This document shows positions 44,586 through 53,937 of a stretch of DNA of 64,000 nt, piece by piece; position 1 is the stretch's first letter; the number at the start of each line of letters is the position of its first letter. The DNA lies in assembly GCF_008369115.1 (NCBI RefSeq), contig NZ_VOAZ01000001.1, forward strand, positions 1,178,001 to 1,242,000, written 5' to 3'. This DNA comes from Psychrobacter sp. ANT_WB68. GTDB taxonomy: Bacteria > Pseudomonadota > Gammaproteobacteria > Pseudomonadales > Moraxellaceae. A model generated the notes under the pieces. That model did not search any database. It was not told the DNA's origin and worked only from the letters and a program-made list of their open reading frames with translations. The position numbers were made by a program, and so were the translations under genes.

Positions 44586-46439
44586 ATGCCAACTTCTCCT
44601 ACTCTTAATAAATCACCACTAGACAAAAAGCCGCCGCTCAAAAAAACGGAGCGACGGGCTTTGCTGTGGGATATCCTAAAAAAGCTTGCCGTCTTTGCTC
44701 AGCCTTATCGCTTAATAATCATTGCTACCTTGATATTGACGGTGCTAGGCTCCTTTACGGCTCAGGTTAATGCCTTTGTGCTGCGCTATGCTGTTGATAC
44801 CTTGACCGAAATCGCCACCCTTACCGAGCCTTGGAAAGCTGGCGTGCGCATGCTCACTATTATCAGTGTGGTATTGCTGACTAAAGAGATATTGTCGATA
44901 TTCATCTCGTTTGGACAGCGCTTTTATGGTGAAAAGATTCGTATCAATCTCTCGCGTGATTTATCGCAAAAAATCATTGAGCGTATCTTAACTTACCGTA
45001 TGGCGTTTTATACCAGTAGTGAAAACGATAGTGGCAAGCTGCAAACCCGTATCGATTATGGCGTTAGCAGTCTTACAAGCCTAGTACAGAACTTCTTTAT
45101 CGATATGCTACCGCTGTTTGCAAGTGCCATTGTATCGCTAATCATTATGTTTTCGACCAACTTTTGGATCGGCTTGGTTGGTCTGATTATTATCCCGATT
45201 TACTTTTTTATCAGTCAAAAACAAGCAAAGCGTTTGCAAGGTTTCCGCCGGCAGATGCGCGGCTTTAGAGAAGCCAAAAGTGGTCTTGTTATCTCGCTGA
45301 TTAACTCAATCAGTGTCGTAAAGTCCTTTGTGCGCGAGTCTATCGAGGCGGAGAAGCATTTAACCATTCAAAAAGACATGACTGATAATCAGCTACGTAT
45401 CCGTAGTATTGGTTTTATTTATGATGCGATAAAAACCTTTATCGAACAAATCGGTGTAGTGGCTATCATACTACTGACTTCTTATTTCGTGCTAAACGGT
45501 CAGATGACCATTGGGATGATTTTATTTCACGTCATGCTGTTTCAAAACGTCGCGGCCCCTATCCGTCAATTACATCGCATATATGATCAAATTAACAATG
45601 CGCTTACCTATGCCGAAGGCTTTTTTGAAATTTTAGAGGACGATGATCAAGTTGAAAAAGTCTCTGGTTTGAGTAGCAAAAACTTAAAAGGTCATATTGA
45701 GCTTAAACATGTCAACTTTACCTATCCTAATGGCACCCAAGCGCTAAAGGATGTCAGTTTTACCATCAAGCCCAATCGCATTACGGCGCTGGTGGGCTTA
45801 AGTGGTGCTGGCAAGAGTACGATTATCAATCTGTTGGTAAGGTTTTATGAGCCTGACGCCGGCACGATATGCTTAGATGGTCAGAATCTAGCCGACTACG
45901 ATACCCATGAGCTGAGGCAAAATATCGGTTTGGTATTACAAAGCAACCATATTTTCTCGGGGACGATTAGCGAAAATATCCGTTATGGCGATATGAATGC
46001 AAGTGAGGATGATATTGTGGTTGCAGCTAAGAAAGCTTCGATTCATGAGCAAGTCATGTCACTAACAAAAGGCTATGAAAGTAGTGCAAAGTCCCTATCA
46101 GGCGGACAGCAGCAACGTATTGCATTGGCAAGAATGTTTTTAAAGGATCCGCCGATTGTGTTTTTGGATGAACCAACGGCGAGCCTAGATGCGATTGCCA
46201 GTCAACAGGTTAAGAAAAGCCTAGATTTGATTAAAAAAGATCGTACCGTGATTATGGTATCGCACAATATTGCCCAAATTATCGATGCTGATGATTTAGT
46301 GGTGATAGAAAATGGCCGGGTGGTCGAAACAGGGACTCACGAAGCGCTATATGAGCAGCGTGGTAAATACTTTGAGATATTCAGTGCGATGTCGGATAGT
46401 TTAAATTTGGATAAAATCAGTCAAACCTTAAATAGTTAA
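44586..46439 (+). CDS. ABC exporter, fused membrane and ATPase domains
   Basis: Half-transporter of 617 aa with six membrane helices (about residues 40-330) and a C-terminal ATPase domain. Walker A GLSGAGKST, signature LSGGQQQR, Walker B VFLDEPTASLD and switch VSHNIAQI are all present, so it should be active as a homodimer. It belongs to the type I exporter group with MsbA/Atm1-like proteins; substrate unknown. ATG 44586 is preferred to TTG 44562, though neither has a good ribosome site. It sits between prpF and prpD without an evident link to propionate metabolism. Confidence 0.88.
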   Translation: MPTSPTLNKSPLDKKPPLKKTERRALLWDILKKLAVFAQPYRLIIIATLILTVLGSFTAQVNAFVLRYAVDTLTEIATLTEPWKAGVRMLTIISVVLLTKEILSIFISFGQRFYGEKIRINLSRDLSQKIIERILTYRMAFYTSSENDSGKLQTRIDYGVSSLTSLVQNFFIDMLPLFASAIVSLIIMFSTNFWIGLVGLIIIPIYFFISQKQAKRLQGFRRQMRGFREAKSGLVISLINSISVVKSFVRESIEAEKHLTIQKDMTDNQLRIRSIGFIYDAIKTFIEQIGVVAIILLTSYFVLNGQMTIGMILFHVMLFQNVAAPIRQLHRIYDQINNALTYAEGFFEILEDDDQVEKVSGLSSKNLKGHIELKHVNFTYPNGTQALKDVSFTIKPNRITALVGLSGAGKSTIINLLVRFYEPDAGTICLDGQNLADYDTHELRQNIGLVLQSNHIFSGTISENIRYGDMNASEDDIVVAAKKASIHEQVMSLTKGYESSAKSLSGGQQQRIALARMFLKDPPIVFLDEPTASLDAIASQQVKKSLDLIKKDRTVIMVSHNIAQIIDADDLVVIENGRVVETGTHEALYEQRGKYFEIFSAMSDSLNLDKISQTLNS

Positions 46440-46541
46440 TGCAGGGCGAAATCGTTATAATGCTCAGTCTTTGATGCATTATTGCTATATTTATACCATT
46501 ACCCTATGAAAGCCCTTTAAATCGTTAGAAGCTATTTGACT

Positions 46542-47132
46542 ATGACCTGTGAATTTTCTATAAAAACCTTTGATGAGCTGACCACAGTTGATCTTTATCA
46601 TATTTTAAAAGCCCGCTCGCAAGTATTTGTGGTGGAGCAAAACTGTCCGTATCAGGATATGGACGAAGTAGATTTTGATTGCTTACATCTGGTCGCTCAT
46701 CAAAACCAAGCCTTGATTGGTTATTGCCGGATTATCCCGCCTCAATTTAATCATAAAAAATCCTCGGTCAACCCTTCAGGCCCCATACCAGCAATTGGCA
46801 GAGTGTTGGTGCTAGCCGAGCACCGAGGCAATGGCGTTGCCCGTCAAATAATGACCGAAGCCATCAAGTACTGCCGCAAAAAATATGGTAAAAAAACCAT
46901 TATCATTTCTGCCCAAACTTACTTACTAAACTTCTACGAGTCACTCGGATTTATTCCTGAGGGTGAGCCGTATCTTGTAGATGGCATCGAGCATGTCACG
47001 ATGGTTTTGCCCGTGCTCAAAAAAGTGAAAGTTAAAACAGAAAGTTCAGGGACGATGAGTAATATCCTCAGTTTTTTACTCTTAATACTGGCATTGTTAT
47101 TCATTGTTGGGTTGGTTTATCTCATGATTTGA
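46542..47132 (+). CDS. ElaA-type GNAT acetyltransferase with C-terminal membrane anchor
   Basis: 196 aa. Residues 1-155 match the ElaA family of N-acetyltransferases: LKARSQVFVVEQNCPYQDMDEVD, IGRVLVLAEHRGNGVARQIM (acetyl-CoA loop RGNGVA), and AQTYLLNFYESLGFIPEGEPYLVDGIEHVTM. Unlike E. coli ElaA (about 153 aa), it continues with a basic linker (KKVKVKTESSG) and a strongly hydrophobic helix of about 24 residues to the end (ILSFLLLILALLFIVGLVYL). It should therefore be a tail-anchored inner-membrane protein with the enzyme facing the cytoplasm. Substrate unknown. ATG 46542 is preferred to TTG 46536. Confidence 0.85.
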   Translation: MTCEFSIKTFDELTTVDLYHILKARSQVFVVEQNCPYQDMDEVDFDCLHLVAHQNQALIGYCRIIPPQFNHKKSSVNPSGPIPAIGRVLVLAEHRGNGVARQIMTEAIKYCRKKYGKKTIIISAQTYLLNFYESLGFIPEGEPYLVDGIEHVTMVLPVLKKVKVKTESSGTMSNILSFLLLILALLFIVGLVYLMI

Positions 47133-47319
47133 TGGCGCGCGTTTTTATCTTTACCTTGAATACGCTCATAGGCAAATCATTAAACCATAAGACAGTCTTA
47201 CACGACTTCACTGTTGTTCGATATTGAGTGTGCTATTTTTGATGGATGGCTGATTAATAAATGTCTAAGACGACTTTATTAATCGTTCAAATATCTGACT
47301 CAAGGAAGAGGTAACGACT

Positions 47320-48837
47320 ATGTCTAACACTCAAAATGCCACGGTAGAGAGTAATATTCGCCCAGAGTATGACAATGAGATTCAAAAAATTGCCGATTAT
47401 GTGCTCAACTACTCTATTGATAATGACTCACCCAATAGTGCTGATGCTTGGAATACTGCACGCTACTGTCTGATGGATACGATTGGCTGTGGATTATTAG
47501 CATTACGCTTTCCTGAATGTACCAAACACTTGGGACCTGATTGCGCCGATCAGATAACCCCTAACGGCGCGCGCGTCCCCGGTACGCCTCACAGACTTGA
47601 CCCTATCAAAGCCGCGTTTGATATTGGCTGTATGGTGCGCTGGCTTGACTATAACGATACGTGGCTTGCGGCTGAATGGGGTCATCCCTCAGACAATTTA
47701 GGCGGAATTCTGGCAGTGGCGGACTATATCAGTCAGCAAAATGTCAGCCAAGGTCGACCAGCACTGGTGATGAGAGATGTACTAGAAGCCATGATTATGG
47801 CGCATGAGATTCAAGGGGTGCTTGCCTTAGACAATTCATTCAACCGTGTGGGACTTGACCACGTGTTTTTGGTGAAATTGGCCTCAACGGCTGTGGTTGC
47901 TAAATTATATGAATTGCCCCGTGAACGTATCATGGCTGCTATCTCACAAGCGATTGTCGATGGTCAAGCACTACGTACCTATCGCCATGCACCTAATGCC
48001 GGTAGTCGTAAATCTTGGGCCGCTGGCGACGCCACCAGTCGTGCGGTACGCTTGGTCGATATCACCCGTCGCGGTGAAATGGGTATTCCTGGGGCATTAA
48101 CCGCACCGCAATGGGGATTTTATGATGTATTGTTTAGCCATACCAATAAGGATCTGGCCCTTAAACCTGAAAACCAGCGCCGCTTTACCTTCCAGCGTGA
48201 GTTTGGCAGCTATGTGATGGAAAATATCTTGTTTAAGATAAGCTTCCCTGCCGAGTTTCATGCCCAGACCGCCTGCGAAGCTGCTGTTATCTTACACCCG
48301 CGTATCGATGACAGAATTGATGAGATCGAAAAAATAGTCCTGACTACCCATGATTCAGCCATTCGAATCATCTCGAAAGAAGGTGCGCTTGATAATCCTG
48401 CCGATCGTGATCATTGTTTGCAGTATATGGTGGCTGTGCCTTTACTGACTGGTGACTTAATGGCAGAAAACTATGAAGACGATTACCACGAGCAGTATCA
48501 TATTATGATTGATGGGCTACGTCGTAAGATGATCGTAGAAGAAGATGCGGATTATTCAAAAGATTATCATGACCCAAGCAAGCGCTCGATTGCCAATGCT
48601 ATACAGGTATTCTTTAAAGACGGTAGCAGTACCGATAAGGTTGCTGTGGAATACCCTATTGGCCATAAACGCCGCCGTGAAGAAGGTATCCCTGTGTTAG
48701 AGGCGAAGTTCCGAGCGAGTTTAGCAACGCGCTTTATTGATAGTCGCTGTGTAGATATCTTCGCCCTTTGTGATGATCAAGCACGCTTAGAGCAAACACC
48801 GGTCAATGAGTTTATGGACTTATTCGTGGCTAATTAG
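47320..48837 (+). CDS. prpD: 2-methylcitrate dehydratase PrpD
   Basis: Iron-sulfur-independent 2-methylcitrate dehydratase of 505 aa in the MmgE/PrpD family. Conserved parts include YCLMDTIGCGLLALRFPEC, MVRWLDYNDTWLAAEWGHPSDNLGGILAVADY, GLDHVFLVKLASTAVV, AGDATSRAVRLVDI and FHAQTACEAAVILHP. A very strong AGGAAGAGG Shine-Dalgarno precedes ATG 47320. It does the same reaction as AcnD plus PrpF, so this organism carries both routes in one region. It has its own upstream gap of 187 bp after elaA and probably its own promoter. Confidence 0.95.
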   Translation: MSNTQNATVESNIRPEYDNEIQKIADYVLNYSIDNDSPNSADAWNTARYCLMDTIGCGLLALRFPECTKHLGPDCADQITPNGARVPGTPHRLDPIKAAFDIGCMVRWLDYNDTWLAAEWGHPSDNLGGILAVADYISQQNVSQGRPALVMRDVLEAMIMAHEIQGVLALDNSFNRVGLDHVFLVKLASTAVVAKLYELPRERIMAAISQAIVDGQALRTYRHAPNAGSRKSWAAGDATSRAVRLVDITRRGEMGIPGALTAPQWGFYDVLFSHTNKDLALKPENQRRFTFQREFGSYVMENILFKISFPAEFHAQTACEAAVILHPRIDDRIDEIEKIVLTTHDSAIRIISKEGALDNPADRDHCLQYMVAVPLLTGDLMAENYEDDYHEQYHIMIDGLRRKMIVEEDADYSKDYHDPSKRSIANAIQVFFKDGSSTDKVAVEYPIGHKRRREEGIPVLEAKFRASLATRFIDSRCVDIFALCDDQARLEQTPVNEFMDLFVAN

Positions 48838-48867
48838 CGAGGTAATGGTATAGAAAAACCAGCACCT

Positions 48868-49632
48868 TTACCAAGGTATGGACTCACCTGCCCAATCGAC
48901 AAAACTACCGGACTGGGCGACTGTCATACTATGAAGTACCTGTAACAAGCGTTCCGCGCTATAGGCTGGCGAGAACAGATTTTCGTCAGCCACATTTCCT
49001 TGAAAAGGTGATGATAACCGGGTATTAACGGTGCCAGGTTGCATAACCACCACGCAAACGTCTTTTAGCGATCGACTCCATTCGATGCTCAAATTTTTCA
49101 TACCCATATTCAATGCCGCTTTACTCATACGATAGCTATACCAGCCACCCAGCTGGTTGTCACTAATGCTGCCAACACGGGCGGATATGGTTGCAAATAC
49201 CGCAGGCTTGTCTGCACTACGCTCAGATGTAGCCAATAGCGGTTTGATATGCTTGGCAATGAGTAAGCTTGCTAAGGCGTTTATTTGCATATTCTGCAAA
49301 AAGAAATCAGTCTCTAGTTGTCGTAGCGCTTTTTCTGGTTGGTTATTTGGCGTATGTAATAACCCCACACAATTAATCACCCAGTCGATATGAGCTGTTT
49401 GCTGCTTAATATGAGTAGTAGCTTGTTCGATGCTACTTTCATCGCTGACATCCATGGGTAACCAATGCAAATTATCCGCTGTAAAGTCAGGCTGGCTTGT
49501 ATGATAAGTGGCAAAGATAACAGTGCGAGCACCGCCTTGTTGTTTATGATTAGTAAGCTGTACCAGCTGTTTAACGATAGCCTGGCCAATACCACCTGTA
49601 CCGCCAATAATGAAATAGTTTTTCTGGTTCAC
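48868..49632 (-). CDS. Short-chain dehydrogenase/reductase, CsgA-like
   Basis: NAD(P)-dependent oxidoreductase of 254 aa. The Rossmann motif GGTGGIG (10-16), the NCVG variant of NNAG, and the catalytic YSYRMSK with upstream Ser (TISARVGSISD) are clear. It resembles C-factor/CsgA-type SDRs in length and in the C-terminal PGTVNTRLSSPFQGNV. The start is a GTG at 49632 with AAGGA nine bases upstream. It converges on prpD with only 30 bp between. Substrate is unknown. Confidence 0.88.
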   Translation of the reverse strand: MNQKNYFIIGGTGGIGQAIVKQLVQLTNHKQQGGARTVIFATYHTSQPDFTADNLHWLPMDVSDESSIEQATTHIKQQTAHIDWVINCVGLLHTPNNQPEKALRQLETDFFLQNMQINALASLLIAKHIKPLLATSERSADKPAVFATISARVGSISDNQLGGWYSYRMSKAALNMGMKNLSIEWSRSLKDVCVVVMQPGTVNTRLSSPFQGNVADENLFSPAYSAERLLQVLHSMTVAQSGSFVDWAGESIPW

Positions 49633-49844
49633 AAGGTTTTCCTTATTATATTATCTGATGCTAACCTGCATTCATTTTGTCTGACTTTCTTTACATTTGC
49701 TATGATAAAACCCTAAATATAGTAAAAGTCATCACTATTCTATATACGCTACAATAATCAATGATTGTTCAAATACTCAACATATTTAAATAAAATTTAA
49801 CCTACACCCTCTAAACCTAAGTCTTATATGGATATCATCGCATC

Positions 49845-51230
49845 ATGCTATCACCCCAAGATCAACTGACTGAGCTGGTACGTACGCTTGAGACGCAGCA
49901 ACATGTCTTTGCCACTGACCCGCTACTTATCACCGAAAAGCTGCAAGGTGAGGATGGAAAACCCATCCAAAAACTGCATCGCCGCGCCTCACGTATTGAT
50001 AGTAACGGCGCGCTGGCACGTGTATTGGGTAAAATTGATGGTCGAATCAAAGGCATCATGATCGTTATGAGCGTGGTATGGTGCATTTCAGGTTTTTTAG
50101 GCTTATTTACCCTACTCCAAACCAATGTAGTTAACTTCTTTTATGTGCTGGTCTGTTTGCTGGGCTTTCATACTATTATGCTGTTGGGCTGGCTGGTAAT
50201 GACCCTGATTAATCAAGGGAAGCAGTCGTCAAATTGGTTCGCCAGTTTTGTCAGTCCCAGTTATCTCATCCGTGGTAAAGATGATGTTACCAAAGCAGCG
50301 GTTGATTTGTACGAGCGGCAGTTACAGCATAGCGGAATGCGCTGGTATTTGGGTCGCTTTAGCCATCAACTATGGCTTGCCACCCTGACTGGCATGCTGC
50401 TAGCGATTATATTTTTGTTGATTGTGCGTCAGTATAGTTTTAGCTGGGAGTCCACCCTACTCTCTGATCAGGCACTGATTACTTTGACTCAGGTACTTGG
50501 CTGGCTGCCAAGTATGGTTGGATTTGGTGTGCCAGACAGTACAGCGATTGTGCAAAGCCGCTTGGTGACTGATGCCATGCCGTTATCTGTCGCGCGGCAA
50601 TGGGCAGGCTTGTTGGTTGGTAGTTTACTGATGTACGGTATTGTACCAAGAGCGATCGCTTGGGCGTTTTGCGCATTGATGTTCCGTCGTAAGAAAATGC
50701 GTTTTGATATTAAGCAGCCCTATTATCAAAAGATTTTGAACTTTTGGCAGCGTCATGTGGTTGATGCCGATGATTTTAATGAAGCGCCTGCTCCTATCGC
50801 TCCAAAAGCCACGATAAGTGCTGGCAAAAAACTGGTTGCTTTGCTGGAATATCCATCAGAGCAGGATAACTGGTGGCAATTGGGTATTAATGATAGTCAT
50901 AGTGCAGTAGAAGATTTCGGCATTCTTGATGACCGCGATGACATGGATAGACTAACGACTTACTTAGACAGCCATCCCGTTCAAGTACTGCTAGGCATTC
51001 ATAGCAAAGCATTGCCTGACCGTGGTACGCTGCGTAAACTTGATCGTATCGCTGAGCATGCGGCAGATGGGCTTATCGTACAACTTTTGAGTGATACCAA
51101 TCTGGCTGATGATAAAACGGATTCTAACCCGCTGATATTACAACGCTCAGAGAACCAAGCCATTCGCTATCAGCAGTGGCAAACCGCACTCTCCGCTCGA
51201 AAAATTGGCTTAGTTAATGTTGACTCTTAA
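49845..51230 (+). CDS. DUF2868-family membrane protein
   Basis: 461 aa with four to five hydrophobic segments: a pair at about 69-125 (IMIVMSVVWCISGFLGLF and VNFFYVLVCLLGFHTIMLLGWLV), one at 178-195, one near 250-275. A soluble C-terminal domain follows (GKKLVALLEYPSEQDNWWQLGI onwards). This layout matches DUF2868 proteins, which are usually encoded directly before a DUF3482 GTPase, as here. Biochemical function is not established. The start at 49845 is the first ATG; the ribosome site is weak. Confidence 0.8.
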   Translation: MLSPQDQLTELVRTLETQQHVFATDPLLITEKLQGEDGKPIQKLHRRASRIDSNGALARVLGKIDGRIKGIMIVMSVVWCISGFLGLFTLLQTNVVNFFYVLVCLLGFHTIMLLGWLVMTLINQGKQSSNWFASFVSPSYLIRGKDDVTKAAVDLYERQLQHSGMRWYLGRFSHQLWLATLTGMLLAIIFLLIVRQYSFSWESTLLSDQALITLTQVLGWLPSMVGFGVPDSTAIVQSRLVTDAMPLSVARQWAGLLVGSLLMYGIVPRAIAWAFCALMFRRKKMRFDIKQPYYQKILNFWQRHVVDADDFNEAPAPIAPKATISAGKKLVALLEYPSEQDNWWQLGINDSHSAVEDFGILDDRDDMDRLTTYLDSHPVQVLLGIHSKALPDRGTLRKLDRIAEHAADGLIVQLLSDTNLADDKTDSNPLILQRSENQAIRYQQWQTALSARKIGLVNVDS

Positions 51231-51403
51231 GATAATGGACTTTATGATTCATTACCTTAAGATGAAACTTATCATTATGACTATACTAACAGCTAATAAA
51301 TAAATATTATAAATAGCTAGATATAAATGAGAATGGCTGGCTACTTCCCATATGTCATCTGATCTCAGCCTTTGGATCTCAATAATTAATATAAGAGCCT
51401 ATT

Positions 51404-53047
51404 ATGAATAATGACAATAATAATGAGAGCATCGGAGACAAAGATAAACCTGTCGGTCTCTTTGCGGATAAAGCTTATGTAGCAATGCCTGAATCCAATG
51501 AAGCGCCCTCTTTAAGCAAACAGACATTGGATAAACAACTATTAGACGCACAGCTTACATCTACCAATACGACGTCTCAAAAAACCATGGTCAAGAAAAC
51601 CATTGCCAGTGGCGAAGCACTGAAGCTAGCGGTCGTTGGTCATACTAATACGGGCAAAACGTCGCTACTACGAACGCTATTGCGTGATGTGTATTTTGGT
51701 GAAGTCAAAAACGAAGCAGCAACCACGCGCCATGTAGAGCAAGCAAAATTGACCGACAGCCAGACGGGCGAAGTGTTGGTGGCATTGTATGACACCCCTG
51801 GTTTAGAAGATGCATCAGGGCTAATGGATTGGCTTGAAGACAATACTGCCAGTCGCCGTGATGGGATTGAGCGTTTGCAGCAGTTTTTGGCGGCAGATAT
51901 CGCACGAGGTAGTGAAAGTAATGTGTCGAACGATTATGACTATAGCCAAGAAGCCAAGGTAATCCGTCAGCTGCTGGCAAGTGATATGGCTATATATGTT
52001 GTTGATGCGCGTGAGCCAGTATTGGGTAAGTATAAAGACGAACTGACGATACTCTCTTGGGCAGCGATACCTGTGATGCCAGTATTTAATTTCACGGATA
52101 GTCAGGATGCCAATATCGACGAATGGCAAACGATGCTAGCAAGACGCAATTTGCATATTTCAACACGTTTTGACTCAGTGGCTTTTGAGTTCGAAGATGA
52201 AATGCGTCTATGGCAAAATTTAGCCACCATGCTTACCCACTCTGAGATGCTTGAGCAGTTGATGGTGCGCCGCACTGAAAACTGGGCACAGCTATATGAT
52301 GAGGCCAATATTATCATCGCTGATTTTTTATTAAATGTTGCGGCTTTCGTTCGTGAAATTACTGAAGATGATGACCCAATGCCAGTGCTCGAGCAAATGC
52401 AAGAAGCGGTGAGACAGAGTGAGCGAGCGATGCAGCATAACTTACTCAACTTATATAAATTTTATGATAATGCGGTAGCAGCAACACCGTTTGAGTTACA
52501 AGCATATCAGCAGGACCCTTTTGACCCTGAACTACTCAAGAGCTACGGCATTCGTACCACCTCTGGTGCAGCAGCTGGCGCATTATTGGGTTTAGGCATT
52601 GATGCTGCGGCATTAGGTACGACTTTAGGTCTGGGGGCTGCGATAGGTGGTATCGCAGGTGGGCTATTATCGAATACCAGTAGTATCGCCGATAGAATCA
52701 CTGGGGTAAAACGTTTGTATATTGACCCAGCTACCTTAACGCTGTTAGCTACTCGAGCAATTGATTTGCTGACAGCATTGCGTCATCGTGGTCATGCTGC
52801 AACTGATGCGACGCAATTACTTTATAAGGGTGAAAAAAGCAGTCTTGAACACTCATTGGATGATAAAAAAGAAGAGAGCCATACAATAACCCCATGGCCT
52901 ACACATAAATTACCAAGTGAGCTAAAAAAAGCCCGTGGCAAACCGCAATGGTCATCACTTAGTAGCGGTAAATCTGAACAGGCGCAACTATTGAGGGCGG
53001 ACATGGCGTGGTCGCTGGCAGGTAAACTGCAATTACGTGAGAAGTAA
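51404..53047 (+). CDS. DUF3482-family GTPase
   Basis: 547 aa. A 70-residue polar arm is followed by a TrmE/Era-like GTPase domain: G1 GHTNTGKTS (79-87), switch ATTRHVE, G3 YDTPGLED. A long helical middle follows, and a glycine-zipper stretch near residues 385-425 (GAAAGALLGLGIDAAALGTT) suggests membrane insertion or association. The DUF2868 gene lies 173 bp upstream in the same direction, the conserved arrangement for this pair. Probably a membrane-bound GTPase acting with its neighbour; role unknown. Confidence 0.85.
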   Translation: MNNDNNNESIGDKDKPVGLFADKAYVAMPESNEAPSLSKQTLDKQLLDAQLTSTNTTSQKTMVKKTIASGEALKLAVVGHTNTGKTSLLRTLLRDVYFGEVKNEAATTRHVEQAKLTDSQTGEVLVALYDTPGLEDASGLMDWLEDNTASRRDGIERLQQFLAADIARGSESNVSNDYDYSQEAKVIRQLLASDMAIYVVDAREPVLGKYKDELTILSWAAIPVMPVFNFTDSQDANIDEWQTMLARRNLHISTRFDSVAFEFEDEMRLWQNLATMLTHSEMLEQLMVRRTENWAQLYDEANIIIADFLLNVAAFVREITEDDDPMPVLEQMQEAVRQSERAMQHNLLNLYKFYDNAVAATPFELQAYQQDPFDPELLKSYGIRTTSGAAAGALLGLGIDAAALGTTLGLGAAIGGIAGGLLSNTSSIADRITGVKRLYIDPATLTLLATRAIDLLTALRHRGHAATDATQLLYKGEKSSLEHSLDDKKEESHTITPWPTHKLPSELKKARGKPQWSSLSSGKSEQAQLLRADMAWSLAGKLQLREK

Positions 53048-53178
53048 ACTCTAAAAGCTAAATCTCATAAAAAATTTAAAGCTAATTTTTTTATATTTGT
53101 CATCAAATGTTTTAGTAATAAGCAATACCACCCCGACTGCTGGATGCAGCAAACCACCACCAAGACCAAGGAAAATGC

Positions 53179-53847
53179 ATGACACATTATTTTGGATTCG
53201 TACCTTCAGATAAATTAAAAGCTTTGATTATTGAGGCGGAGCAAGTCGTTGAATCAAACGAAAAAACAGATTATTACCCATATCGTGATGCACTTACCCA
53301 TCAAACGGCGCGCGACCTTACGGATAAATTATTGGTTGGACTGGTAGATATTATTCCAAATCCTGAGCGCCAAGCCTCTATGCGTAAAATCGTTGTTACG
53401 ATTGAACGGGCGACGGATACCCTACTCAATATTCTATTGGGTAAAGAAAACAACGAAGAAGTGATGCCAAGCTTTCATTTTTTGAGAGATCAAGCGACCT
53501 TTATTGATAATGAAGGTGTGAAGCGTATCGGTTTTAAATTGTCAGATGCAGACGCTAAAATCATTGATGACGGTTTTGCAGCGATTACACCCGAACACGT
53601 TGACAGAGTGGCATTTAAAAAAGCACTTGAGACCGTAAATGAAGATACATTAACGCATTTTATCAGTCGTTACTCTGAAACGTTGAAACTTGGCATGATT
53701 AAGCGTAAGTCTGTGCCAATGGCAAAGGCAGCTATCGATAAAGGTATGAGCATGGCATTAAATAAACTGCTACCTGACCTACCTGATGTATCACTAAACC
53801 GTTTGGCGAATTATTATCGTCCTTTTATCGTAAAAAAGCCTGAATAA
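53179..53847 (+). CDS. Conserved-looking soluble protein of unknown function
   Basis: 222 aa, mainly helical and charged, no signal peptide or membrane helix. Recognisable stretches are TDKLLVGLVDIIPNPERQASMRKIVVTIERATDTLLNILLG and a C-terminal LNKLLPDLPDVSLNRLANYYRPFI. AAGGAAA lies seven bases before ATG 53179. It is 131 bp behind the GTPase gene and may be transcribed with it. I do not recognise a family and see no catalytic motif. Confidence 0.75.
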   Translation: MTHYFGFVPSDKLKALIIEAEQVVESNEKTDYYPYRDALTHQTARDLTDKLLVGLVDIIPNPERQASMRKIVVTIERATDTLLNILLGKENNEEVMPSFHFLRDQATFIDNEGVKRIGFKLSDADAKIIDDGFAAITPEHVDRVAFKKALETVNEDTLTHFISRYSETLKLGMIKRKSVPMAKAAIDKGMSMALNKLLPDLPDVSLNRLANYYRPFIVKKPE

Positions 53848-53878
53848 CGACTATTATGTTTTTATTAAGACTGTAGTG

Positions 53879-53908
53879 TTGGGCAAATTTGCTAAAATTT
53901 GCTAAAAT
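53879..53908 (+). promoter_or_regulatory. hpt promoter with a 10-bp tandem repeat
   Basis: ATTTGCTAAA is present twice in tandem at 53887-53906. The second copy provides a -10-like TAAAAT (53903-53908) that is 18 bp from TTGGGC (53879-53884). With one copy fewer the spacing would be 8 bp, so the duplication seems to matter for promoter geometry. This rests on a hand reading. Confidence 0.4.
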
Positions 53909-53937
53909 AGGCGGCACTTTTATCAAAGGCGCAACTC

